NCBI GenBank assembly: GCA_002313515.1
Contig: DCBQ01000009.1
Location: 1-64,000, forward strand
Source: Candidatus Saccharibacteria bacterium UBA1103
GTDB lineage: Bacteria > Patescibacteriota > Saccharimonadia > Saccharimonadales > Saccharimonadaceae
Length of the DNA stretch: 64,000 bases
Reading direction: 5' to 3'
Shown: piece by piece, positions 1 to 7,043 of the stretch
Layout: each line of letters begins with the position of its first letter
Position numbering within the stretch: the first letter of the stretch is position 1
Position numbers and translations under genes: made by a program
The notes under the pieces: generated by a model
Database searches by the model: none
Told to the model about the DNA's origin: nothing
Seen by the model: only the letters and a program-made list of their open reading frames with translations

Positions 1-878
1 GATTTGTCAGGGAGCTATAACCATAGGGTCGATTGGTATTGAGAACTTTAAATTATACCATTATCTGATTTGTCAGGGAGCTATAACCCTACGAGGACGT
101 ACCAGACCTTGCGACGTATTATACCATTATCTGATTTGTCAGGGAGCTATAACTACCACATATACCATAAATTGAGTTTACGAATTATACCATTATCTGA
201 TTTGTCAGGGAGCTATAACAATAGCGACATGACCGACAAAACACGTACAATTATACCATTATCTGATTTGTCAGGGAGCTATAACCTGCAGTCAGGTTGT
301 CGATATTGTTATGTTATTATACCATTATCTGATTTGTCAGGGAGCTATAACTGGACAGTCTTAAGACGCTCCTGCCGACCAATTATACCATTATCTGATT
401 TGTCAGGGAGCTATAACCTACAAGTTCCCTTATATTATACTACAATATTATACCATTATCTGATTTGTCAGGGAGCTATAACGAAGGTGGCGACCGATAT
501 CACCACCGCCAAATTATACCATTATCTGATTTGTCAGGGAGCTATAACATACTGATGAGAGTTTTTACAAATCAAGTAATTATACCATTATCTGATTTGT
601 CAGGGAGCTATAACCGGCAGTTCTTGACGTTTGCCAGGCTCATTATTATACCATTATCTGATTTGTCAGGGAGCTATAACTAAAACATACGCTTTTAAGG
701 ATTGGGCTTTATTATACCATTATCTGATTTGTCAGGGAGCTATAACGATGGGATTATGGGCAAGATTAAGAAAGTCATTATACCATTATCTGATTTGTCA
801 GGGAGCTATAACGAAGGTGGCGACCGATATCACCACCGCCAAATTATACCATTATCTGATTTGTCAGGGAGCTATAAC
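1..878 (-). CRISPR. CRISPR array, type II-C-like repeats, cut by window edge
   Basis: There is one partial repeat (1-21) and 13 full 36-bp repeats starting at 52, 118, 184, 250, 316, 382, 447, 513, 579, 645, 711, 777 and 843. All are identical, including the last one at 843-878. Thirteen spacers separate them: 30 nt each, except 29 nt at 418-446. Read on the minus strand the repeat starts GTTATAGCTCCC and ends TGGTATAAT, which matches the layout of Neisseria/Campylobacter type II-C repeats (GTTGTAGCTCCC...TACAAT). Subtype II-C and minus-strand transcription are inferred from that likeness and from the promoter in the repeat. Spacers 483-512 and 813-842 are identical. No cas gene or anti-repeat is visible between 879 and 1403, so cas9/cas1/cas2 and tracrRNA probably lie left of position 1. 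Confidence 0.97.
843..851 (-). promoter_or_regulatory. extended -10 promoter inside each CRISPR repeat
   Basis: On the minus strand every repeat ends TGGTATAAT, a perfect extended -10 (TGnTATAAT). The copy at 843-851 is the first read by polymerase moving leftwards. Transcription would start about 6-7 nt into each spacer, giving crRNAs with short guides that need no 5' processing, as established for Neisseria meningitidis type II-C. The same box precedes many genes in this window (fmt, rnhA, UPF0104 gene), so it fits the host's own promoter rules. Confidence 0.7.
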
Positions 879-952
879 GATATTTTACACCACATCTAAC
901 GATGGGTGCAAAATATGGTTAGCGCTTCGCGCATTTCTACTAAATAAGACTT

Positions 953-1252
953 CTATCGCAGTATCTCCGCTAACACACTCAGCACACCTAGCGCCAACAG
1001 TGGGAATATTACTTGATACGCTAGAGTTATTGAACCCAAGGCTGCAATTACCCAGCCGATAATGTACCAAGCCTGCATGGTCTTAGTCCTATTGGACAAG
1101 CTCTTATATGGCTGAGTGAGAGAATCGCCTATTCCTGCATTAACTCGCTCACTTAGCGTCAGCACCCGTCGCGATAGCCACACTATCAATAATCCTCCAA
1201 TTAGTAGGGCTACGCCGATAGCTCCCCACATTAACATATCTTCAAAATACAT
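953..1252 (-). CDS. small two-TM membrane protein
   Basis: 99-aa protein with a hydrophobic helix at about residues 8-27 and a second at about 63-95, joined by a polar segment (about 30-60). No family is recognised. The ATG at 1252 follows GCAAGGTAAATAA, a plausible AAGG ribosome site. It lies directly upstream of the CRISPR array in the array's inferred transcription direction, with 74 nt between its stop and the last repeat. A CRISPR role is possible but not shown. Confidence 0.6.
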   Translation of the reverse strand: MYFEDMLMWGAIGVALLIGGLLIVWLSRRVLTLSERVNAGIGDSLTQPYKSLSNRTKTMQAWYIIGWVIAALGSITLAYQVIFPLLALGVLSVLAEILR

Positions 1253-1355
1253 TTATTTACCTTGCTAATTTCTTTTATTAATCAACTTGGCCACATTATA
1301 CGATACATAGACCAACGATACCACAGCTACTATGGACATTATTTGGTTATGATTG

Positions 1356-1418
1356 TATAATATAAATACCTTTGCCAAAGTGGTAGGGGAGTAGCTTTCA
1401 TTTTTGAAGGGAGTAGTC
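1356..1418 (+). promoter_or_regulatory. promoter and conserved leader of the first 2TM paralogue
   Basis: TATAAT lies at 1356-1361, followed by a short hairpin (CTTTG-C-CAAAG) and the element AGGGGAGTAGCTTTC (1385-1399), then the ribosome site AAGGGAG (1407-1413). The second paralogue at 2954 has AGGGAAGTATCTTCC at 2920-2934. In both cases the element begins 34 nt before the start codon. Confidence 0.55.
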
Positions 1419-2117
1419 ATGCCGCAATCTTCTGGCAATACCATATCCTACACCGTCAGTCGACACCGCTGGCTAGATATCATGCGCACGGCACGTGGAG
1501 TCAAAACCAACTATTGGTTAATGCTCGGCGAAGTAGTTAGCGCAATTGTGCTAATTTCCAGCATAGCATTCATGTCCGACCACCAGGCTGACACGCTGAC
1601 ATATGGCAGTCTGGCAACTGTCATAATTTTTGCGCTCAGCCTAGTCGTCATGTTCTGGCTAGTCCGGTATTCCTATAATTACTATACCGGACGCTTTAAT
1701 CCTGACCTAGAGGCTCTAACTTGGCCTTTGAATAGCAGCTGGAGCCATACGCTGTTCTCGTGGCAAAAGTTGGAGTTTATCGTTGGTGTATCTAAAGACC
1801 CCGACACTAGTGAACCCGTTGTTGACATCAGGTATCGTGCTCAAGGAGGCAATGACCGCTATATCGAACTAAGCCTAGTGCTCGATCGTACCTATACCAT
1901 ATGCGGCGAGTCCAACGACCATAGGTGGTTTTACATTGCCCAGTACTATGGTAGCTGGCATAATACCTGGCTAGGGCCATCCATTATCACCAACGGCATG
2001 ATGGACGGCAAGCATGCCAAGCAGCATCAGCCTAGCGGCACCGCATTCATTTGCTTTCCGCTTAATACCGACATAGCCAAAGCTATATCCAGACGTATAA
2101 AGAACATCGTCAGCTAA
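1419..2117 (+). CDS. two-TM protein, paralogue A
   Basis: 232 aa when started at ATG 1419, five nt after AAGGGAG; an upstream in-frame TTG at 1404 would overlap the ribosome site and is not chosen. A short N-terminal cytoplasmic part ending in SRHRWLDIMR is followed by two TM helices (about residues 35-55 and 62-85) and a soluble C-terminal domain of about 145 aa. That domain has the pattern L.W...L...LEF, a WFYI motif and a terminal FPLNTD..K.ISRRIK segment. The same pattern occurs in the protein at 2954-3619, so the two are diverged paralogues. Family and function are not recognised. The two flank an HNH nuclease gene and share a leader element. Confidence 0.75.
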   Translation: MPQSSGNTISYTVSRHRWLDIMRTARGVKTNYWLMLGEVVSAIVLISSIAFMSDHQADTLTYGSLATVIIFALSLVVMFWLVRYSYNYYTGRFNPDLEALTWPLNSSWSHTLFSWQKLEFIVGVSKDPDTSEPVVDIRYRAQGGNDRYIELSLVLDRTYTICGESNDHRWFYIAQYYGSWHNTWLGPSIITNGMMDGKHAKQHQPSGTAFICFPLNTDIAKAISRRIKNIVS

Positions 2118-2216
2118 GCGATCGATAAAAATTCAATCACTACACATAGCCCCGGCTACATAGCCAGGGCTATTCTAATTTCTAACGATTATATTATCGA
2201 ATGCGTTATTATACGG

Positions 2217-2222
2217 TACAAT
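2217..2222 (+). promoter_or_regulatory. -10 box 6 nt before the HNH gene start
   Basis: TACAAT, then six nt (aaaggt), then the ATG at 2229. This leaves no room for a normal leader, so the mRNA is probably leaderless or nearly so. Confidence 0.45.
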
Positions 2223-2228
2223 AAAGGT

Positions 2229-2858
2229 ATGGAGAAAGACTTATTGCGCCCCGAGCTATTCGAGGATAAAAACCCTAAGACAAAGAAATATCTAGGTAAG
2301 CTAGCACTATCCGCCCTTAATGATCTTGTTATCGCCCCGCCTACACAGGGGCGATATTTTTCATTTAATCGAGATAGATTCTCGACCAAAGCAGAACTAG
2401 ACGGCAATTGGGTCAGGCAATATAAGTTTCGCCAGATGCTACTCAGGCGCGACCTATCGAGGATTGCTCTCGACGCCTGTGGCCAGGTGGTCGGCCAGCT
2501 GTTAGTTTGTCCATATACGGGCAACAAAGTGTATCTAAACGGTATAGACGCCGTCAGGACGAAGGTGGAACGCGATCATATAGTATCGCTCAGAGACGCA
2601 TGGGGTAGTGGCGGTTGGGCTCTTAGCCAGGACGCGCGAGAAGAGTTCAATGTTGACCCGCTAGAAAATATTATGGTTAGCAAGGCGGCAAACAAGGACA
2701 AGGGCGCATTGACCATTGATAAGTGGCGACCACATAGGAACACTTATATGTTTGCTGTACGCCAAGTAGCTATCAAGCGAAAATACTGGTTAACGGTACA
2801 ACCAGATGAAGCAAACACAATGTTTAATATCCTTAACCATGGTGATCCGTGTGCTTAA
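2229..2858 (+). CDS. HNH endonuclease, DUF1524-like
   Basis: 209-aa protein without a signal peptide or TM segment. Motifs in order: CPYTGNKV (C94), then ERDHIVSLRDAW with D116-H117 as the metal/general-base pair, FNVDPLENIM around D143/N147, ANKDKG (N155) and W166-R-P. This is the order seen in DUF1524 HNH nucleases (GmrSD C-terminal and secreted actinobacterial nucleases: pYtG, DHvVpLs.AW, ND..NL, N.sKgd, W.P). The family cleaves DNA with a beta-beta-alpha-metal site. The shared N-terminal part (LGKLALSALNDL, RQMLLRRDL) also occurs in the homologue at 6044-7030. It sits between two paralogous membrane-protein genes. Substrate (self, phage, rival) is unknown. Confidence 0.8.
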   Translation: MEKDLLRPELFEDKNPKTKKYLGKLALSALNDLVIAPPTQGRYFSFNRDRFSTKAELDGNWVRQYKFRQMLLRRDLSRIALDACGQVVGQLLVCPYTGNKVYLNGIDAVRTKVERDHIVSLRDAWGSGGWALSQDAREEFNVDPLENIMVSKAANKDKGALTIDKWRPHRNTYMFAVRQVAIKRKYWLTVQPDEANTMFNILNHGDPCA

Positions 2859-2886
2859 TTCTATAGACAAATAAAGATAATCATTA

Positions 2887-2953
2887 TATAATATTAAAGT
2901 CCCCTACCCATCAGGTAACAGGGAAGTATCTTCCAATTGAAAAGGAGTTTATC
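2887..2953 (+). promoter_or_regulatory. promoter and conserved leader of the second 2TM paralogue
   Basis: TATAAT at 2887-2892, a hairpin built on CCCCTACC / GGTAacAGGG, the element AGGGAAGTATCTTCC (2920-2934) and AAAAGGAG six nt before the GTG start. It parallels the leader at 1356-1418 with identical element-to-start spacing. Confidence 0.55.
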
Positions 2954-3619
2954 GTGATAAATCAAGATGATGCAGGCAGTTCCATTACGGGGATAGACAA
3001 CAGTCTAACGTTTATCGTAAGACACAAGCTCTGGCGACATGTACTATGTAGTACGCATAACAAGCCCGATGACCGCTATATAAAATTACGTTCTCGTATC
3101 ACACATGAGTATTTCATACTATTTCTATGTCTTTGCCTTGTGTGGCAGCTTGATTCAGAGCTTGGCGAAACAATAGTCTATTTAGCGATATTTATTGCGC
3201 TTGTGTATGATCTGTGCCAAGCACACCGCTACTATAACATATATAACATAAGCCATCATGGCGCCAATTACAGCGCGCTAGCGCAACAGTTTAAATTAAA
3301 CTGGAGACATCCGCTGATATCACGACGCCCGTTAGAATTTAAGCTTAAACTAGCCGAAGACAACGATACTAAAGATCAAGTCATCAAAGTCTTCTATAAA
3401 GTTAGTGACACCGAGGAGGATTACAAATTTCTAAGAGATGTAGTACTCGACGGACGTAGTATTACTTACGGCGATACATTTGGTTGGTTCTACATAAAGC
3501 CAAGTAACAATAATACTAGCGAGAATTCATTCGTCCACTTTCCGCTCAGAACAGACAAAGCCATAAGGTTCTCAGAACGAATTAAGAGTATTCTCCAGGA
3601 TACAAAACAACAGTGTTAA
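2954..3619 (+). CDS. two-TM protein, paralogue B
   Basis: 221 aa, GTG start after AAAAGGAG with a 6-nt spacer. Two TM helices (about residues 50-67 and 70-90) are followed by a soluble domain with LEFKLKLAEDND, VVLDGRSITYGDTFGWFYI and FPLRTDKAIRFSERIK. These align with LEFIVGVSKDPD, LVLDRTYTICGE...WFYI and FPLNTDIAKAISRRIK of the protein at 1419-2117. It is thus a paralogue placed on the other side of the HNH gene. No known family is recognised. A terminator follows at 3658-3688. Confidence 0.75.
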   Translation: MINQDDAGSSITGIDNSLTFIVRHKLWRHVLCSTHNKPDDRYIKLRSRITHEYFILFLCLCLVWQLDSELGETIVYLAIFIALVYDLCQAHRYYNIYNISHHGANYSALAQQFKLNWRHPLISRRPLEFKLKLAEDNDTKDQVIKVFYKVSDTEEDYKFLRDVVLDGRSITYGDTFGWFYIKPSNNNTSENSFVHFPLRTDKAIRFSERIKSILQDTKQQC

Positions 3620-3657
3620 GCCTTCGTATAACCAAGCAATCCATTTCAATTAAACTC

Positions 3658-3690
3658 AATGGCCTCGAATAATTTCGGGGCCATTTTTAA
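3658..3690 (+). terminator. rho-independent terminator
   Basis: AATGGCC (3658-3664) pairs with GGCCATT (3679-3685), followed by a T-run. It ends the 2TM paralogue B transcript. Confidence 0.75.
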
Positions 3691-3766
3691 TTTCCATTTT
3701 AAGCATAAGACGTATAGCTATGCGTCTATTTTAATGTCGCACAATTTTTTGACACCATGGAGCAAC

Positions 3767-3902
3767 TCTACGATTTACATGTAGGCCTTGTAATGCCGGC
3801 TGTATTGCTCTGTATAGCTTCCGCGTATGGGTCGGCATCAAGGAGAATAGCCTTGCAATGTCAGCTGTATTATTCTGCATTGCTCTACGATTATACAATA
3901 GG
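3767..3902 (+). repeat. imperfect direct duplication in an intergenic region
   Basis: A 36-nt block at 3784-3819 (GGCCTTGTAATG...) recurs at 3848-3883 (AGCCTTGCAATG...) with about eight, mostly transition, differences. CTCTACGATTTACATGTAGG (from 3767) resembles CTCTACGATTATACAATAGG (from 3883). Weak open frames pass through (a 56-codon frame from ATG 3757 and a 60-codon frame from 3858), neither with a convincing ribosome site. Confidence 0.5.
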
Positions 3903-4177
3903 ATTATATGCCTATCTACAGGAGGGCTGACTAAGCAGGGGACTTTGAGTGAGATTCATGACATTAGAACAAGCATACAATCAAATAACCAGCAAAATAC
4001 AGCAGCAATAAGTAGCATGACACTTCACATCACACTTTAGAGCTTATCAACATTCATAGTAAAGTCGCCATTTCAGAAAAGAAACCTATATGGATATAGG
4101 AAGGAAGAGAGTTGGATAGGGTTACAGTCGTAACGTCGCACAATATATCTTTTACGAACCCTAAGGAGTTTTAACAG

Positions 4178-4234
4178 ATGAGACGCTCAAAAATGGCTGA
4201 TTTTGAGCCTGGCTACTTAAGCGTCCATATTTAA
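4178..4234 (+). CDS. possible 18-aa microprotein or attenuator-like element
   Basis: ATG at 4178 lies nine nt after AAGGAG (4163-4168) and opens an 18-codon frame beginning MRRSKMADFE and ending in TAA. The same bases form nested stems: CTCAAAA (4186-4192) with TTTTGAG (4201-4207), and GACG (4182-4185) with CGTC (4222-4225). Either a real short peptide or a structured RNA is possible. The flanking 3.7-4.8 kb otherwise holds no gene. Confidence 0.35.
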   Translation: MRRSKMADFEPGYLSVHI

Positions 4235-4705
4235 CGCAAAAAAATAATTAAAAATATTTTCGGGGCAGACCCATAAGGTCTAATGCTGCCTTATGCATAA
4301 TTAGCTACAATTTAATTTTAATTATTTTTAGCCATCCCCCGAAAATTCCCAAAAATCACTAATTAATTATAATTTAGACACTTAACCCATCTAATGTCGA
4401 CTTATTAACCACGATACCTTACAGCCGACCGTTGCGCAGCTATGTTCAGATATCCCGAGAACTTATCCACAAAAAAGCAATCATATTTAGTAGCCGCCGT
4501 TGCTGAATTTGCAATATTTAATATTTATGTTATTATATTATTTTATTTATTTCACGCCCCTACCACCTTGACGTCACGGCTTCAACCTGAATATTTGACT
4601 TTTTGCAATTTTATTATGTAATATACTATCAAACACCCTTGCCACCCCTGCTACACTCCTAATACTCATAATCTATCAGATGCATATAGCATATATACCT
4701 AAGGC
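4235..4705. other. AT-rich gene-free stretch with one DnaA box
   Basis: No ORF with a ribosome site was found. There are several A/T tracts (for example 4240-4262 and 4510-4555) and one perfect DnaA box, TTATCCACA, at 4463-4471. A single box is not enough to call an origin. Confidence 0.4.
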
Positions 4706-4738
4706 AAAAATTAAAAGCTGCCTCATAATGAGGCAGCT
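4701..4738 (-). terminator. rho-independent terminator
   Basis: Perfect 11-bp stem AGCTGCCTCAT / ATGAGGCAGCT (4716-4738), followed on the minus strand by TTTTAATTTTT. It ends the gene at 4777-5112. Confidence 0.85.
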
Positions 4739-4776
4739 GATTATAGGTTACGGGATAATTATCTGGTAAATAGCAC

Positions 4777-5112
4777 TCATTTTATAATCAGGTCGGACAT
4801 ACCAAAATCAGCGTAATTAGGCTGGTTTGGGCTATCGTCACTGGCTTGGCTAGAGCGCTTCTTGTCCATGTAAGAAGGCACAAAAACTTTAGAGGTACTT
4901 TTTTTAGGTGGATGAACTATAGTCTCCCCATCCCTCGGAAAGTAGTATGTACTCTGTACCGGATTAAGATAGCCACATATCATTTTGTAATGATAGAAGC
5001 AATAATTTCCCCTAACCTTATCGTCACGGCCCCACATTGCGAGGCTTATACAGCGCTCTCCCTCTGGTTTATTTATGCCACCATAAAGGAAGGCATCGCA
5101 TTGCTTACTCAT
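4777..5112 (-). CDS. small Cys-containing protein
   Basis: 111 aa, unrecognised family. The N-terminal third carries C5 (KQCDAFLYGG), C21 (ERCISLAMWG) and YCFYHYKMICG (C38 and a later Cys), a spacing compatible with a metal site. The C-terminal half is polar and probably disordered (PPKKS, DKKRSSQASDDSPNQPN). The start has AAGGAGGTCTTCTG upstream. The CDAFLYGG / YCF pattern resembles CKAILSYN / YCLA in the 33-aa protein at 5780-5881 and CEAVIAGD / LCYSC at 5348-5725, so the three may be related. It has its own promoter (5232-5261) and terminator. Confidence 0.6.
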   Translation of the reverse strand: MSKQCDAFLYGGINKPEGERCISLAMWGRDDKVRGNYCFYHYKMICGYLNPVQSTYYFPRDGETIVHPPKKSTSKVFVPSYMDKKRSSQASDDSPNQPNYADFGMSDLIIK

Positions 5113-5231
5113 CAGAAGACCTCCTTAACTGATGACTAGAAATTTAGATCAGAAAGTGTAAGCCTAACAATAATTATCCTATTAAAAGGGCTCAAATATT
5201 ACAGACACCACCTCTGAATAATTGCACTCAT

Positions 5232-5261
5232 ATAATACTATAATATACGTAAAATTGTCAA
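5232..5261 (-). promoter_or_regulatory. sigma70-type promoter
   Basis: Minus-strand TTGACA (5261-5256), 18-nt spacer and TATTAT (5237-5232). It would give a leader of about 110 nt for the 111-aa protein. Confidence 0.55.
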
Positions 5262-5277
5262 TGTTTATAAAGCTGGA

Positions 5278-5313
5278 CAAAAGTTTAGGGCGACTACGTT
5301 CAGTAGTCGCCCT
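5278..5313 (-). terminator. terminator with 11-bp stem
   Basis: AGGGCGACTAC (5287-5297) and GTAGTCGCCCT (5303-5313) form a perfect stem. On the minus strand AAACTTTTG follows, downstream of the gene at 5348-5725. Confidence 0.75.
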
Positions 5314-5347
5314 GGAATCAGCTAGGGAGCCGATTATTTTTGCGCTG

Positions 5348-5725
5348 CTAATAGCTGCGCGAGTTCGTCGTTAGTAAAAACGTTCTGAGGTCAGACGGTA
5401 CCCTGAAGGTACTGAGATCTTCACCATTAAGACCAATCCCCGCACTACTGTTCGTGAAATGAGGATTAGAGCCCCACTGATTCAGGTCGCCCAATCCAGG
5501 CTTAACATGATCAGCTCGACGCTGGTTACATTTCATGACGGACATGCCATCGAATGGTAGTTTGCGAATCGTCAGGCTCTTAGACATAGATGGCACACCC
5601 ATAAACTGCTTGTAGCAGGAATAGCACAGATAGTGCCTCTTGCCATCACCCAAAACGACAGCTTTATATGCTGAAACGTGGTTATGCCCAGTATCACCAG
5701 CAATCACTGCTTCACAACGGGCCAT
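5348..5725 (-). CDS. small Cys-containing protein
   Basis: 125 aa, no recognised family. MARCEAVIAGDTGHNH opens the protein, followed by GDGKRHYLCYSCYKQF (CxxC, C34/C37) and a further Cys in VMKCNQRR, suggesting a zinc site. The C-terminal half is polar and Ser/Asn/Gly-rich. The leader TTAGAAAGGATAAGTGAATA before the ATG is nearly identical to the one before the 39-aa protein at 61784-61903, which points to a shared expression signal. GDTGHN also occurs in the distant protein at 60535-60951 (VEGDTGHNKILC). Confidence 0.55.
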   Translation of the reverse strand: MARCEAVIAGDTGHNHVSAYKAVVLGDGKRHYLCYSCYKQFMGVPSMSKSLTIRKLPFDGMSVMKCNQRRADHVKPGLGDLNQWGSNPHFTNSSAGIGLNGEDLSTFRVPSDLRTFLLTTNSRSY

Positions 5726-5779
5726 TATTCACTTATCCTTTCTAATGACAAAACCTTTATATAGTTAAGTTGTTTCGAC

Positions 5780-5881
5780 TCAGGCTAAGCAGTATTCAGC
5801 GTACTCGCCGATACCTGTTGCCGAATTCGTGCATTTGCTGGTGTATTCGTTGTAGCTGAGAATCGCTTTGCACATTGACAT
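5780..5881 (-). CDS. 33-aa Cys-containing microprotein
   Basis: The frame begins MSMCKAILSYNEYTSKC and ends EYAEYCLA, with Cys at about 4, 17 and 31. AAGGAG lies 12 nt upstream of the ATG at 5881. The ATG at 5893 is only two nt after GGAG and opens a different 31-codon frame, so it is less likely. The CxAIL...YC pattern matches the N-terminal part of the 111-aa and 125-aa neighbours, suggesting a minimal member of the same group. Confidence 0.4.
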   Translation of the reverse strand: MSMCKAILSYNEYTSKCTNSATGIGEYAEYCLA

Positions 5882-5963
5882 AATTAATCATTGCTCCTTA
5901 AGCTAGATTTGGAATGTTCAACCAATTACGTTTGGCATATAGCCTTACACAACTGGCACTGAA

Positions 5964-5995
5964 ATTATACTATCATGTTTAGCTATTAATGTCAA
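5964..5995 (-). promoter_or_regulatory. promoter for the small Cys-protein genes
   Basis: Minus-strand TTGACA (5995-5990), then TAGTAT at 17 nt or TATAAT at 20 nt. It reads toward the 33-aa and then the 125-aa gene. Confidence 0.45.
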
Positions 5996-6006
5996 GTTGC
6001 TCATGC

Positions 6007-6035
6007 TTGCGTGTCTGGTGGCAATCTATCATAAT
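6007..6035 (+). promoter_or_regulatory. promoter of the second HNH gene
   Basis: TTGCGT (6007-6012), 17-nt spacer, CATAAT (6030-6035). The ATG follows after only eight nt and no ribosome site is present, so translation is probably leaderless. Confidence 0.5.
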
Positions 6036-6043
6036 ATAAATAG

Positions 6044-7030
6044 ATGAAATTAACCGAAAAAGACGTCGTTAGCAATAATCTATTACGCGAACGCGAATTA
6101 CCCGTGACCGATAAGCGCGCTCTCGGGCAGTTTGCCCTATCAGTACTTGATACCGATTTGCAAACCCTCAGTAATGATTTTCCCAATATGCAGCTACTTC
6201 TACCAGAAGGCCGCAATGCTCGCGATATGTTCTATGACTTTTATGTGCCGCGCAGCAAATCTGTGCCTGCCCGTCAGATGCTTCGCCAGCGCATTCTAGA
6301 GCGCGACCTAATTGACGTCAAACATAGTCCCCGCTATTTTCCCAAGGACACTTTCGGCCGCGAGAACGACCCCAATCTCACCAATGTTAGCGGCGGACAG
6401 CTAAATAACCCCTACGATGGAAATATTTATCATCTACAGGATGTCTATAGTGTCGCCCGCATGCTAGATATTGATCACGTCGTATCGCTCAGTAATGCCT
6501 GGCAAACTGGCGCAGCACCTGATCCCAATGATTTGCGTAAAGGCGAATCATTGCGTCATGATATTGCCGTCGACCCAGACAACCTATTAGCCGTTGATCG
6601 CTATTCCAATAGCATTAAAAGCGACAAGGATATTTCATTATGGCAACCAAGCAATACCGAATTTCTAATTCAGTTTGCAGCCATACAAATCCTAATTAAG
6701 AGGCGTTATCGGTTGCGGGTTACTAAGAGCGAGCGGCACGCCTTCCGACAAGTAATAACCAATGAGCAGTCCTATCAAGTAAACCGATATTCCTCCGCCG
6801 GGCAGCACTCCATATACCCAAAGCGACCGACCGACCTGCCACACGAATATATCGTCAACGCTAAAGGCGATCACGGTAAGCTATACGCCATAGATCTGCG
6901 CGATATCAGCATGGAAGACCCACACAGCCAAGTCAATAGCCCTAGTCGCAGCACCGAGACCCTGTACATCAACAAACGTCACCGCGAGCTCAAGCACAAG
7001 GGCCAAAGAAAGAGTACCTATAATATTTAA
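6044..7030 (+). CDS. HNH endonuclease, DUF1524-like, with C-terminal extension
   Basis: 328 aa, cytoplasmic. Catalytic region: NNPYDGN (121-127), LDIDHVVSLSNAWQTGA with D144-H145, DIAVDPDNLLAV (D177, N180), SNSIKSDKD (N189, K192) and LWQPS (W200). The match to the DUF1524 HNH signature is closer than for the protein at 2229-2858: YtG, DHVVsLsnAW.tGA and NL.aV are all present. Residues 25-95 align with the first HNH protein (LGQFALSVL, RQMLRQRILERDL). Residues after about 240 form a polar extension of unknown role. A leaderless start is inferred from the -10 box eight nt upstream. It converges on ftsQ. Confidence 0.85.
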   Translation: MKLTEKDVVSNNLLRERELPVTDKRALGQFALSVLDTDLQTLSNDFPNMQLLLPEGRNARDMFYDFYVPRSKSVPARQMLRQRILERDLIDVKHSPRYFPKDTFGRENDPNLTNVSGGQLNNPYDGNIYHLQDVYSVARMLDIDHVVSLSNAWQTGAAPDPNDLRKGESLRHDIAVDPDNLLAVDRYSNSIKSDKDISLWQPSNTEFLIQFAAIQILIKRRYRLRVTKSERHAFRQVITNEQSYQVNRYSSAGQHSIYPKRPTDLPHEYIVNAKGDHGKLYAIDLRDISMEDPHSQVNSPSRSTETLYINKRHRELKHKGQRKSTYNI

Positions 7031-7043
7031 TCTGGGTAATAGC

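Noticed and set aside
70..899. Open reading frames of 65-161 codons across the CRISPR array
   Set aside because: They follow the 66-bp repeat-spacer period (divisible by three), giving a repeated peptide; this is an artefact.
879..1403. tracrRNA next to the array
   Set aside because: No stretch complementary to the repeat was found between the array and the first plus-strand gene; it is probably left of the window.
1385..1418. GGGGAGTAGC resembles the yybP-ykoY manganese riboswitch core
   Set aside because: Only about 20 nt separate it from the start codon, so the rest of the riboswitch cannot be present; a shared leader element of the two paralogues explains it better.
3858..4040. 60-aa plus-strand ORF
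   Set aside because: AAGGAG is about 12 nt away, composition is not protein-like, and it overlaps a diverged direct repeat; not called as a gene.
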